Shown: positions 26,389 through 36,101 of the stretch, one piece after another
Numbering within the stretch: position 1 is the stretch's first letter
How the letters are laid out: each line of letters begins with the position of its first letter
Assembly: GCA_900555635.1 (NCBI GenBank)
Contig: USLU01000024.1
Coordinates: 4,739 to 68,738, forward strand
Source of the DNA: an uncultured Bacteroides sp.
Lineage (GTDB): Bacteria; Bacteroidota; Bacteroidia; Bacteroidales; Bacteroidaceae
Direction: 5' to 3'
DNA length: 64,000 nucleotides
Notes under the pieces: generated by a model
What the model saw: only the letters and a program-made list of their open reading frames with translations
Databases searched by the model: none
What the model was told of the DNA's origin: nothing
Program-made: the position numbers and the translations under genes

Positions 26389-29300
26389 ATGAAAAAACAA
26401 ATTCTGCTTCTTTTGTTGTTTCTTTTTAGTGTGACAGATAATATATCCGCATACAATCTAAGGCAAATCAGTAATCGGGACGGATTGTCCAATAGTTCTG
26501 TTACCTGCTTGTTCCAAGACAATGAACGTTTCTTATGGATAGGAACTTATGACGGTCTAAACAGATATAACAGTAGAGAGATTTATATCTACAAGCCGGA
26601 TATCAACAATCAGAACAGTCTTTCCAGCAATGTAATCAGAAATATTACAGAAACAGATGGGACCTACCTCTGGATTAGTACAAAATGGGGACTCAACAAG
26701 TTGTCCAAACGAAATAACGTTATAGAAGAATATTATAATGAATTTGGTGACAATTCTTATATGGCCAAAGATAGCCATGATAATCTATATGTCCTCACCA
26801 AACCAGGCATACTATCACTCTATTCCAAAACTTACAAAAAGTTTATCGAACTCCCCATACATAAAGGTATAGAGCATGATAAACCATCAGGCATGTTGTT
26901 GATAATAGACGAGCAGGATACAATCTGGATAAATCATCAAGGAATTTTAGAAAGATATACTGTAAGCAATGTAGAGTCGGATAAACCACAAATTAAAAGA
27001 CATTCGGACTTCAAACACCCACACCCTATTAAATACACTTTTTATAATAATAAGAAAATCATTACTGTAGATTCTGAAGGCAACTTAGCCTGTATTACCT
27101 CAAAAGGCTACAAGTTCATCAAAAACTTGAATCAGTATATTCATGAGAATGGCGAAATCGGTTCTATCATATTCGACAATGAAGACCTTCTCATCGGTTT
27201 CAAAACAAACGGACTTATTAGACTGGATGCTTCTAAAAACTATGAATTAGAAAAAATAGAGATTAACTGTGGGGTCTTTTCACTTTGGAAAGACAAGCAA
27301 CAAGATATTATCTGGATTGGAACTGATGGACAAGGTGTATATGCATGGACTAAAGATGAATATACATTCAACAACATTTCACTGAATCAGCTACCAATAA
27401 GCAAAAAAAGACCTATTAGGGCCATCCATACCGACAAACAAAATTCATTATGGTTAGGGACTAAAGATAATGGCATCATCAGAATAAAGGATTATGATCA
27501 TGCGAAAGAGTATTCATCGGCTAATGTTACACATTTCACTACACAAGACGGTCTAAAGAATAATGCTGTCTTTGCATTCGTCCTAAGTAAGGCGCATCCT
27601 ATATTATGGATCGGATCGGACGGTCCGGAATTAAATTATTACTCCTATTCTGACAACAGGATACATACGCTTAAGAATAATACCGGTTCTGGCATTGCAC
27701 GTGTACATGCAATGGCCGAAACAAGAGATTCTTTATTATGGGTCGGATCAGGAAGTACATTGCTGAAAATTAACTATGCAGTTCGCGGGAGTAATATAGA
27801 AGCAAAAAGTATACGAGCTATCAAACTTCAAATACCTGACAAACAGCAATACAACCAAATTTATTCTATTTATCCCGAAAATGATTCCATTTTATGGATT
27901 GGCATACGAGGAAATGGTGTTGTTCGGTTAAATACTCAAACCGAAGATTATCGCCTCATCACATTCAATAAGAAAGGGATAGCTCCGATGAATGATATCC
28001 TCTGCATCCACCAGGACGCAAACAAAAATATATGGGTAGGTAGCAGCTATGGTCTTACCAAAATTACACAACTTCCAAATGGAGAATACGATTATAAAAA
28101 CTTCAATGAGAATGAAGGATTGCCCAATAATACCATCCATGGTATTGCAGAAGATCCACAAGGCAATTTGTGGTTAAGTAGCAACACCGGACTTATTCTA
28201 TTCAATCCACAAAAGAACACTTTCAGAAATCTTAATCACAAAACCGGACTAAAAGTAACAGAATTCAGTGATAATGCTTATTTTCAAGACAATATCCAAA
28301 ACAGGTATTTTTTTGGAGGAGTTGATGGAATTGTATGGATTAAGAATGAGGAAAGAAAAAAGAAAAAATTTATCCCGGAAATCTATTTCACCAAACTCCG
28401 AATTTTCAATCAGGATTATAATATCTCCGAGTTTGTAAAAAATAGAGGTAACAAAGAAGCCATCGTGCTTAACTACGATCAGAATTTCTTTGCCATTTCT
28501 TTTGTAGCTATGGATTTTATCAATGGTGAAAGTAGCAAATTTTCCTATAAATTAGAGAATTTCAGTGATGTATGGATGGACACCCGTTCCAATGAAGCCC
28601 AATTTACCAGCCTCGCCCCAGGAGAATATATACTGAAAGTGAAATACAATGATGGGATCAATAGCAGTGAGAATCTGATACAAAGTATTCATATTATTAT
28701 ACTTCCACCTTGGTATCAGAGTATTGTAGCTCAGATTATCTACGTGCTGCTGGTTGTCGTAATAGGATTTATTATTTTCCGATATATCCGGTGGAAATAC
28801 GAACAACGAAAAAGTGCTATATCCAGAAGACTAAATGAAAAATATAAAGAAGAAATGTACGAAGGCAAACTACGCTTCTTCACTAACATTACTCATGAAT
28901 TCTGCACACCCCTTACCCTTATTTACGGTCCATGTGAAAGGATATTGCACTATGACAAAAGTGATGGTTTCATCAAGAAATACGCTCAGATTATTAAATC
29001 GAATACAGAACGTCTTAACAGTCTGATTCAAGAAGTGATTGACTTTCGTCGTATGGAAACAGGCAATCAAATATGCCATATCCAAGAATTGAATATCAGT
29101 GAACTGGCTAATGAAATAATTGAATCATTTGAAGAACTCGCTGAGCAGAATCATATCCAACTTGAAACAGAAATTACACCTGATATCATTTGGAGAAGCG
29201 ATAATAGCGGCTTCACCAAGATTATGAATAATCTTATTTCCAATGCTTTCAAATATACTCCGGAGAATGGAACAATCCGTATCTCCATAAATATAAATAA

Positions 29301-30447
29301 CGATAAACTAAATTTGAAGGTATATAATACAGGAAAAGGTATCCGCAAAGAAGATTTACCACTTATCTTTAATCGATACAATGTACTTGATAATATTAAA
29401 GAAAATAGTATCAAAGGATTGTCATCCAGAAATGGGCTGGGACTTGCTATATGCCAGAGCATGGTCGAACTATTGCAAGGTACGATTTGTGCAGAAAGTG
29501 AAGTAAATCAATATGCACAGTTCATTGTGAATCTACCCCAACTTGAAATATCAGACAAGTCCGAAGCACCGCAAGAGAAAACTTCCCAATCGGACACATT
29601 GAGCAGTAATACAGAATCAACAGTTATTGAAGATACCAATTATGAAAAAGAAACTACTCAACCGGAAACTACCATTCTGATTGTAGATGATAACAAAGAA
29701 CTGTTATGGATGTTGAAAGATATACTATCGGATGAATACCTCATTTTGACAGCCGAGAATGGAGAAGAAGGACTTGCTATGATAAAGCAAAAGACTCCGG
29801 ATCTAATTATTACAGACATCATGATGCCGAAAATTGATGGTATCACCTTAACCAAACAACTTAAAAGCAACAGGCATACAGTACATATTCCTTTGGTGAT
29901 TCTTTCTGCCAAAAATACTACGGATGAAAAAATAGAAGGTATTGAATCGGGAGCGGATGCTTACATCCCAAAACCTTTCAACACTCAATACTTACGCTCT
30001 ATAATCAAACAACTTCTTAAAAAGCAAGAGGAACTAAAACAATATTACAATTCTTCTGCAAGTGCCTTTGAATTTAGTGGCGGACAACTATTGCAGAATG
30101 AAGACAAACAGTTTTTACAAGCTGCAATCAAGGTTATTAATGAGAATATGGACAATACAGAATTTGGTCCTGACGAACTGGCTGAAGCTATGCAGACCAG
30201 CAGTAGAAATCTATACCGGAAGTTTAAGAATTTAGATCAACCTTCACCTAAAGATTTTATCAAAGAGCAAAAGATAAGCTTTGCAGCCAAACAGCTATTA
30301 ACTACTACATTGACCATACAAGAAGTAATGTACCGGGCAGGTTTCACAAATCGTTCACACTTTTACAAGGAATTTGCCAAACGTTACAATCAAACTCCAA
30401 GAGAATATAGAGAAATACATAAGCAGAAGGATGACTCCTTGAACTAA
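26389..30447 (+). CDS. Hybrid two-component system sensor/regulator (HTCS) of the locus
   Basis: The 1352-residue protein starts MKKQILLLLLFLFSV (signal). Residues about 20-690 are Reg_prop beta-propeller repeats (repeated LWIGT or LWIGS with DGL...N), then a Y_Y_Y domain, one membrane span near 780-800 (IIYVLLVVVIGFIIF), a HisKA domain with the phospho-His in NITHEFCTPLTLI (about 833), a HATPase (NNLISNAFKYTP, NGLGLAICQS), a receiver with ILIVDDN (about 1095) and the acceptor Asp in TDIMMP (about 1142), and a C-terminal AraC helix-turn-helix pair (SSRNLYRKF, GFTNRSHFYKEF). It would bind a breakdown product in the periplasm and activate the locus genes. It is divergent to GH78; its likely target is the shared operator. 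Confidence 0.93.
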   Translation: MKKQILLLLLFLFSVTDNISAYNLRQISNRDGLSNSSVTCLFQDNERFLWIGTYDGLNRYNSREIYIYKPDINNQNSLSSNVIRNITETDGTYLWISTKWGLNKLSKRNNVIEEYYNEFGDNSYMAKDSHDNLYVLTKPGILSLYSKTYKKFIELPIHKGIEHDKPSGMLLIIDEQDTIWINHQGILERYTVSNVESDKPQIKRHSDFKHPHPIKYTFYNNKKIITVDSEGNLACITSKGYKFIKNLNQYIHENGEIGSIIFDNEDLLIGFKTNGLIRLDASKNYELEKIEINCGVFSLWKDKQQDIIWIGTDGQGVYAWTKDEYTFNNISLNQLPISKKRPIRAIHTDKQNSLWLGTKDNGIIRIKDYDHAKEYSSANVTHFTTQDGLKNNAVFAFVLSKAHPILWIGSDGPELNYYSYSDNRIHTLKNNTGSGIARVHAMAETRDSLLWVGSGSTLLKINYAVRGSNIEAKSIRAIKLQIPDKQQYNQIYSIYPENDSILWIGIRGNGVVRLNTQTEDYRLITFNKKGIAPMNDILCIHQDANKNIWVGSSYGLTKITQLPNGEYDYKNFNENEGLPNNTIHGIAEDPQGNLWLSSNTGLILFNPQKNTFRNLNHKTGLKVTEFSDNAYFQDNIQNRYFFGGVDGIVWIKNEERKKKKFIPEIYFTKLRIFNQDYNISEFVKNRGNKEAIVLNYDQNFFAISFVAMDFINGESSKFSYKLENFSDVWMDTRSNEAQFTSLAPGEYILKVKYNDGINSSENLIQSIHIIILPPWYQSIVAQIIYVLLVVVIGFIIFRYIRWKYEQRKSAISRRLNEKYKEEMYEGKLRFFTNITHEFCTPLTLIYGPCERILHYDKSDGFIKKYAQIIKSNTERLNSLIQEVIDFRRMETGNQICHIQELNISELANEIIESFEELAEQNHIQLETEITPDIIWRSDNSGFTKIMNNLISNAFKYTPENGTIRISININNDKLNLKVYNTGKGIRKEDLPLIFNRYNVLDNIKENSIKGLSSRNGLGLAICQSMVELLQGTICAESEVNQYAQFIVNLPQLEISDKSEAPQEKTSQSDTLSSNTESTVIEDTNYEKETTQPETTILIVDDNKELLWMLKDILSDEYLILTAENGEEGLAMIKQKTPDLIITDIMMPKIDGITLTKQLKSNRHTVHIPLVILSAKNTTDEKIEGIESGADAYIPKPFNTQYLRSIIKQLLKKQEELKQYYNSSASAFEFSGGQLLQNEDKQFLQAAIKVINENMDNTEFGPDELAEAMQTSSRNLYRKFKNLDQPSPKDFIKEQKISFAAKQLLTTTLTIQEVMYRAGFTNRSHFYKEFAKRYNQTPREYREIHKQKDDSLN

Positions 30448-30450
30448 AAA

Positions 30451-30573
30451 AGAGGGTGTGCTAAGAGTACTTTTCACCACAGATCACACAGATTACCGCA
30501 GATTATATATACTGATAATCAATAATTTAATTTCAGTCTGTGGTAATCTGTGGTGAGTTATAACACATCCTCT
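30451..30573. terminator. Large nested hairpin between converging genes
   Basis: AGAGGGTGTG 30451-30460 pairs with 30564-30573 (one wobble), and TCACCACAGAT 30474-30484 together with TTACCGCAGA pairs with the segment up to 30556 (TCTGTGGTAATCTGTGGTGA read leftward), with an 8-base insertion on the left arm. It fills the gap between the two stops and dips into the last GH106 codons. It serves as a two-way terminator; CACAGATTA-type arms of this kind are common intergenic repeats in Bacteroides (from memory). Confidence 0.65.
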
Positions 30574-33500
30574 TCACTCATTTTTATACTTTCTATTTTT
30601 CCGACAGTTAATACTACGGGGCCTAATAATCCAGATTCAACAAGAGGAGAAGTTTTATCATAATGTTTCCAAGTGGTAAATGCAATTCTGCCACCAGCAG
30701 GTTTAGGTTTACCATGTACATACCATTCAGGAAGTTTCTTGATACCACCATTGCGCGATGCAGAGTATTTATCCGAAACAGGCTGGAAATTATAAGTATT
30801 TTCTTCAGGCAGATATTCATCGCCAATCAAGCGATTAACCCATAAGTTAGTTACACGAACTTCAATGGTATTGTCGCCGTCACACAATAGTTGTTGTATA
30901 TCAATGGTATAAGGTGGTGCCCAACAGATACCGGCACATTTCCCATTAACTAATACCTCAGCAATCACTTCTACTCGACCTAAATCTAAACGCAAACAAA
31001 GATTGTCTTGCAAATAAATGCTACTCAAAGACAGTGAATAGAGATAAACCATTGTACCCGAAAAATGTCGAACTCCAAAATCATTTTCTAAATGCAACGA
31101 ATGTAACCCATTTAAAGTAATCTCATCGGGTGCTCCCATATTTTGGGGGAATCGAACAGTCCAAGGACCTTCCAAAGGTATACTTGCAGGCAGAATATCA
31201 ATATACTTTTGAAGAATTGTGCGTTCTGTAACAAACTCGTAAACGCCGGCTTTCCACGCCACAAACTGATGATTAGGTAACCATGAAAGTATATGCTCAT
31301 TTTCCTGAAGTGGAGAAGGTACTCCTTTTTGATAAAGACTTATTATATCTGTCTCGCCAATAGCAAAAGAATAAGTATTAAAATTACAAAGTCCACCTTC
31401 ATAGGTGTCAGCTTTACTAAGTGGGTCTGAACCATTTGTATCAAGATGCACAATTGTATCTGAAGTTTTTCCTACCCCGATACATTCACCATTTATCCAA
31501 AGATTAGGTGTATTGTTTTTGTAAATCAGTGCAAAATGTGTCCACCCGGATAAAGGCATGGCATGTCGATATACTGCCTTATTATTTACAGTCCGTTCAT
31601 AAACGACTATTCCATTCCGCCCCACTGATAACCCGACAGTACTATGTCCTTTGCCATATCGTTGTTCCCCATTCTGCGGATAGATAGCAAAGAATCGGGT
31701 ACGCATTTCACCATGTTCTTGTTCTTCAGTTATAGCAATATCTGCTTCAGGCTTTATCCAAAAAGTGATACTGAAGTTTGTAGCCAAAGGAGACTTTGTA
31801 GAACAATTATCAGTAGTTGGGAATAAAGGAGTTCCATTATATTTCATGGCCGTCCATGCTTGCTGCTTGTCCGCTTTCCGAAATACCACAAACATTGATT
31901 CAGCAGGAGCAAGATTAAGAGGTATTTCTATACCTTCTTTATCAGTTTTATAAACCGGGCATTGCAAAATTTCTGCTGTATAAGGATTCCACAATTCCGG
32001 GATATAACCTTTTATACGAAAGTGTGCAGTCCCTTTTTCATACATTCGTTTACGATTGGCGATGAAATAAATTTCAGTTTCATTTTGCTGGTAATGAATA
32101 GCATGAACAGCAGAACTCCCTGTTATAGAATGGTAAATAAAGTCAGGTGATATATTCAACTGATGAAGAATACTATGTAAATCATTTCCTTCATGTACAT
32201 TTGGATGTTGCCATATTTGTCTTACCAATGCATTAAACTCACTTTCTTTCTCCCCATCAATTAAACCAAGGGTATGTTGTGGTTTTTGGCCGACAAGTAC
32301 CATGCCCTTTTCCACTAATTGAGCCAATAGTTGCAGGGTGCGAAGTGACATCGTTTCCGATTTGAGTAACACCAATAACTTGTAACCATCAAAACCGGTG
32401 GCAGGAAGAATAATCTTTCCATTCTTAATACATGCCTTTTCAAGTATCTCAGTATTAATTTGGTCATAATCATATCCTTCAGGAGGTGCCAACAAAGTTT
32501 GTTCCGGTTCAATGGTAGCACCGAAAGAATCATCACCACTATGATAAAGAATGTCCCCATAAAAAGTTGAACTCTGGAAAATGTGTTGGCAGCGATTCAG
32601 ATAATTAATCCATGCTTTTCCCGGTTTCCACCATGTATTGGTACGGTCAAAATGCAATCCCCAAGGTCCCATCGTCATACCGGGTGCAGCTGTAGGATGT
32701 GGCTGATGGGCATACCTATGGAAATAAATTCGGCTAAGACCTCTGGTAAACATATAGTCCCCCAATGATTTAAGAGCATATGGATACAAGAGCCATTTGT
32801 CTGCATCCGGTTCAGAAGTGAAAGCTTCGGCACCCACTACTTTACCTCCGAGAGTATGCGCTATAGATGCCACTTGTTTGACAGTACGGTTATACCGATA
32901 GTTTGCCCAAAGCATAGTCTGATTACACCAAAACTCTCCCATGTTAATATCAAGCCGTTGCGCTACCTGAAGTTCTTCAATCATATTACCACCATAAGGT
33001 TCCGTATATGTTATAATGCCCTGTTCTTTACACCGCTTTTGGAAATGAGAATAATAACGGTCAGCAAACATATCAGCTTTTGTCCGGCGAAAATCAAATT
33101 GAAAACGTTGTGTAACCTTTTCACTTTCTATCACTTTATTGGCTAATACAGGTAAAAATGGAATGAGTGCATATCCTCTTCTTTGCTCAAAATAGACAGG
33201 CATATCACGAGTCCAATCCTGGTCACCCGTTTCATAACTATCTATAAGTAATCCGATTTTAGACCGTTTGGCTATTTTCTCCATTGTAGGCATCAGCCTT
33301 TTAAACATACAATCCAAATGATAGTCCAATGCCTCAATACTGAATTTGTCACATTCCAATCCTGTCGATTTGGAAGGAGCCGATTTGTTTTTCTGATCTC
33401 TGGCTGTTTGTCCAAAACGCATAATCAGCCAATCACCAACAGGAGCATCCCAAATCAAGAAACCATTCTTATCAAGTTGATTTGATAATTCAATCACTGA

Positions 33501-34079
33501 CGACTTGGGTATTATCTCTTTATCTGCCGGAACAGCCAAACAATAAGTATCAACGTAGTAATCGAACATATGTTTGGGAGTTGGTAGCTGCATACGGATT
33601 TGTTTTCCACCAGTTAATCTTGTTTCACTCCATGTCACTTTTTGCATAGCTTTATCCGGAGTAATCCACGGGCCACCACTTGACGACCAACCCGGACAAT
33701 TATGCATAGCGAACTCTAAGCCCAAGCGCTCAGACTCTTTGAGTGTATGTAAAACAAGCTCTATCCATTCATTACTGATTGATTCTACCGGCCCAATAGG
33801 TATGCCACTTCCCGCTTCAAAAAGTTGATAACCTGCAATACCATTAGCTTTCATCGCTTCAAGATCACGAGTGATACCTTCTTTGGTGATATTTCCATTC
33901 ATCCAATGCCACCAAGTATAAACACCCGAAGAAAATGGTGGATTACGGAAAGCTGATTCAAGAAAAGTAGAAGAAGATACAGATGCTTTGTTCTTACAAA
34001 TTTCTGCTGCAAAAGCAGGGCTAATCAAGCTAATGATACCTGCAGATGATACAATTTTTAGAAAAGTGCGTCGTTCCAT
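30558..34079 (-). CDS. GH106 alpha-L-rhamnosidase with a LamG-type insertion
   Basis: The 1173-residue protein starts MERRTFLKIVSSAGIISLI, a twin-arginine-like signal; an earlier in-frame ATG at 34112 would overlap the promoter. GH106 signatures follow: VYTWWHWMNGNITKEGITRDLEAMKANGIAGYQLF, MHNCPGWSSSGGPWITP and LRIDSYETGDQDWT-like barrel segments. Residues about 750-900 form a LamG/concanavalin-type domain (FSITFWIKPEAD, WTHFALIYKNNTPNLWING), and a galactose-binding-like domain closes the protein (PLEGPWTVRFP, VLVNGKCAGICWAPPYTIDI). GH106 enzymes cleave alpha-L-rhamnosyl bonds. It stands alone beyond the regulator gene but has the same operator as susC and GH2, so it belongs to the locus. Confidence 0.88.
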   Translation of the reverse strand: MERRTFLKIVSSAGIISLISPAFAAEICKNKASVSSSTFLESAFRNPPFSSGVYTWWHWMNGNITKEGITRDLEAMKANGIAGYQLFEAGSGIPIGPVESISNEWIELVLHTLKESERLGLEFAMHNCPGWSSSGGPWITPDKAMQKVTWSETRLTGGKQIRMQLPTPKHMFDYYVDTYCLAVPADKEIIPKSSVIELSNQLDKNGFLIWDAPVGDWLIMRFGQTARDQKNKSAPSKSTGLECDKFSIEALDYHLDCMFKRLMPTMEKIAKRSKIGLLIDSYETGDQDWTRDMPVYFEQRRGYALIPFLPVLANKVIESEKVTQRFQFDFRRTKADMFADRYYSHFQKRCKEQGIITYTEPYGGNMIEELQVAQRLDINMGEFWCNQTMLWANYRYNRTVKQVASIAHTLGGKVVGAEAFTSEPDADKWLLYPYALKSLGDYMFTRGLSRIYFHRYAHQPHPTAAPGMTMGPWGLHFDRTNTWWKPGKAWINYLNRCQHIFQSSTFYGDILYHSGDDSFGATIEPEQTLLAPPEGYDYDQINTEILEKACIKNGKIILPATGFDGYKLLVLLKSETMSLRTLQLLAQLVEKGMVLVGQKPQHTLGLIDGEKESEFNALVRQIWQHPNVHEGNDLHSILHQLNISPDFIYHSITGSSAVHAIHYQQNETEIYFIANRKRMYEKGTAHFRIKGYIPELWNPYTAEILQCPVYKTDKEGIEIPLNLAPAESMFVVFRKADKQQAWTAMKYNGTPLFPTTDNCSTKSPLATNFSITFWIKPEADIAITEEQEHGEMRTRFFAIYPQNGEQRYGKGHSTVGLSVGRNGIVVYERTVNNKAVYRHAMPLSGWTHFALIYKNNTPNLWINGECIGVGKTSDTIVHLDTNGSDPLSKADTYEGGLCNFNTYSFAIGETDIISLYQKGVPSPLQENEHILSWLPNHQFVAWKAGVYEFVTERTILQKYIDILPASIPLEGPWTVRFPQNMGAPDEITLNGLHSLHLENDFGVRHFSGTMVYLYSLSLSSIYLQDNLCLRLDLGRVEVIAEVLVNGKCAGICWAPPYTIDIQQLLCDGDNTIEVRVTNLWVNRLIGDEYLPEENTYNFQPVSDKYSASRNGGIKKLPEWYVHGKPKPAGGRIAFTTWKHYDKTSPLVESGLLGPVVLTVGKIESIKMSEEDVL

Positions 34080-34109
34080 ATATAAAAAGATATTTAGGTA
34101 AATCCCATG

Positions 34110-34203
34110 CAAACATAGCAGTTCAGAAAGATTTGCACATACCTAATATTGCCACAATTATATCTAATGTTGCAAGGCTTGAAAAAGAATACATTTATGG
34201 CAA
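34110..34203 (-). promoter_or_regulatory. GH106 promoter with the locus operator
   Basis: On the minus strand, box A TTGCCA-TAAA-TGTATTCTTTTT starts at 34203. Box B TGGCAATATTAGGTATGT starts 49 bases later (34154). The -7 element TATGTTTG (34117-34110) starts 37 bases after that. The transcript would start about 24 bases before ATG 34079. Confidence 0.7.
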
Positions 34204-34221
34204 AATTGAATACAATATCTG

Positions 34222-34229
34222 TACCTTTG
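34222..34229 (+). promoter_or_regulatory. -7 element of the radical SAM gene
   Basis: TACCTTTG fits TAnnTTTG and lies 22 bases before the ATG at 34252. The -33 region is weak. Confidence 0.5.
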
Positions 34230-34251
34230 CATAAATAAAATTACATTCAAT

Positions 34252-35901
34252 ATGAAAATACTCTGGATAGACCTGAACAGTTCATACGCACATTCATCTT
34301 TGGCCCTCCCTGCACTACATGCGCAGGTCGCAAATGATAACTCAATAGAATGGGAAGTCGTATCTACCACCATTAACGAGAACATAGGAATGATTGTTGA
34401 TGAAATATACCACCATAAACCCGACATTTTAGCCGCTACCGCATGGCTTTTCAATCACGAACAGTTACTGCACATCACAGCCAGACTGAAAGCGTTGCTC
34501 CCTCAAAGTTGTATTATATTAGGCGGACCGGAGTTTCTGGGCGAAAATGAAGATTTTCTTCGTAAAAACAGTTTTATCGACTGTGTCTTCAGAGGAGAAG
34601 GAGAAGAAGCATTTCCAAAATGGCTTGACTGCTGGCAGCAACCCGAACAGTGGAATATGATTCCCGGCTTGTGCTATCTTACTCCTCAAAAGGAATATAT
34701 AGATAACGGAATTGCTCGTGTACTCAACTTCTCCGGTCTTGTGCCACCAGAGAAAAGCCGGTTCTTCAACTGGAACAAACCTTTCGTACAACTCGAAACC
34801 ACGCGTGGCTGCTTCAATACTTGTGCTTTCTGCGTCAGTGGAGGAGAAAAACCCGTACGCACCTTATCTATTGAGAGCATTCGAGAACGACTCCAACTGA
34901 TTCATCAGCACGGCATAAAAAATGTACGTGTACTCGATCGCACTTTCAATTACAACTCACACAGAGCCAATGAGTTGCTTCAACTATTCTTAGAATTTGC
35001 TCCAGACATACGTTTTCATTTGGAAATGCATCCGGCTTTATTGACCAATGAATTAAAAGAAGCGCTGAAACAATTGCCTGAAGGATTGCTTCATCTCGAA
35101 GCCGGAATTCAAAGTTTACATGAGCCTGTTCTTCAAAAGAGTCGCCGCATAGGTAAGCTGGATGATGCGCTTGAAGGTTTAAAGTTTCTTTGTTCTCTTT
35201 CCAATATGGAAACCCATGCCGATCTTATTGCAGGGTTACCCTTATATAAGCTATCAGAGATCTTTGAAGATGTGCGTACACTAGCAGAATACCACGCCGG
35301 AGAAATTCAATTAGAATCTTTAAAACTACTCCCCGGTACTGAGATGCGAAGAAAAGCTGAAGAGTTAGGTATCCAATACTCTCCTCTACCTCCATACGAG
35401 GTTTTGCAAACTCACGAAATAAGCGTCAGTGAATTACAAACCGCACGCCATTTATCACGCCTGTTGGATAGTTTCTACAATACACCTGCTTGGCAAGATA
35501 TTACCCGCATGTTAATATTGAACGACGACGACTTTCTTCACCTGTTCTTAATACATCTGATACAAAGAAGTCTGATAGACCAACCAATGAGTTTGGAAAA
35601 GAGAGGACTCATTCTTTATGAATTCTGTAAAACGAATTATCCTACTTTTCAAACAGCAGTCAGTATTGCCTGGATAGAAGCAGGTATGTCTCTAAAGAAA
35701 ATGCCGGCAGAGAATGTGAAAACGAAACATCAGGTACCACCCGAAAACTGGGAAGTTATTTATGGAGAATACAAGGAAAGTCTCCGCTTATGTTTCCTTC
35801 CAATAAATGAAAATAAAGAACAGGGGTATTGGTTTGGATATGAATCTGAAGCCCAAATTCCTAGGCCCATATTCAAAGCAAAAAGTATAAATCCATCATA
35901 A
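34252..35901 (+). CDS. B12-binding-domain radical SAM protein (DUF4080 type)
   Basis: The 549-residue cytoplasmic protein begins with a cobalamin-binding-like Rossmann domain (MKILWIDLNSSYAHSSLALPAL, ILGGPEFLGE, residues about 1-130), then a radical SAM domain with the cluster cysteines in GCFNTCAFC (near 187, 191, 194) and VRVLDRTFNYN, LEMHPALL and ETHADLIAGLP. The C-terminal part with LESLKLLPGTEMRRKAEELGI fits the DUF4080 layout. These proteins are thought to be radical SAM methyltransferase-like enzymes of unknown substrate. It is divergent to GH106 and has its own -7 box, so it seems unrelated to the glycan locus. The 200-base gap after it holds no gene. Confidence 0.8.
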   Translation: MKILWIDLNSSYAHSSLALPALHAQVANDNSIEWEVVSTTINENIGMIVDEIYHHKPDILAATAWLFNHEQLLHITARLKALLPQSCIILGGPEFLGENEDFLRKNSFIDCVFRGEGEEAFPKWLDCWQQPEQWNMIPGLCYLTPQKEYIDNGIARVLNFSGLVPPEKSRFFNWNKPFVQLETTRGCFNTCAFCVSGGEKPVRTLSIESIRERLQLIHQHGIKNVRVLDRTFNYNSHRANELLQLFLEFAPDIRFHLEMHPALLTNELKEALKQLPEGLLHLEAGIQSLHEPVLQKSRRIGKLDDALEGLKFLCSLSNMETHADLIAGLPLYKLSEIFEDVRTLAEYHAGEIQLESLKLLPGTEMRRKAEELGIQYSPLPPYEVLQTHEISVSELQTARHLSRLLDSFYNTPAWQDITRMLILNDDDFLHLFLIHLIQRSLIDQPMSLEKRGLILYEFCKTNYPTFQTAVSIAWIEAGMSLKKMPAENVKTKHQVPPENWEVIYGEYKESLRLCFLPINENKEQGYWFGYESEAQIPRPIFKAKSINPS

Positions 35902-36034
35902 CAACATCAATTCAATGATAAAAGTGATAGCAAAATCATCAATACAATTCCTAAATCGTAAAAACAGGAAGTTATAAGTGATCATATAATCACCTATAAT
36001 TCAGATTTTTATCACAACATATTATATTATACAT

Positions 36035-36075
36035 TTTTTGAGAAAGTAGTAAATCCATTTTCGACCTATCTTTAC
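36035..36075 (+). promoter_or_regulatory. Promoter of the first LytTR gene
   Basis: TTTTTGAGAA (36035-36044), a 22-base spacer and TATCTTTAC (36067-36075). The same pair of boxes with a 21-base spacer precedes the second LytTR gene at 45532-45571. Confidence 0.6.
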
Positions 36076-36101
36076 AAACAATTTTCAGGTTATTATAATA
36101 A

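Noticed and set aside
5346..34079. Ulvan or rhamnogalacturonan-II locus
   Set aside because: Ulvan loci carry sulfatases and other lyase families; RG-II loci need many more glycosidase families than are seen here.
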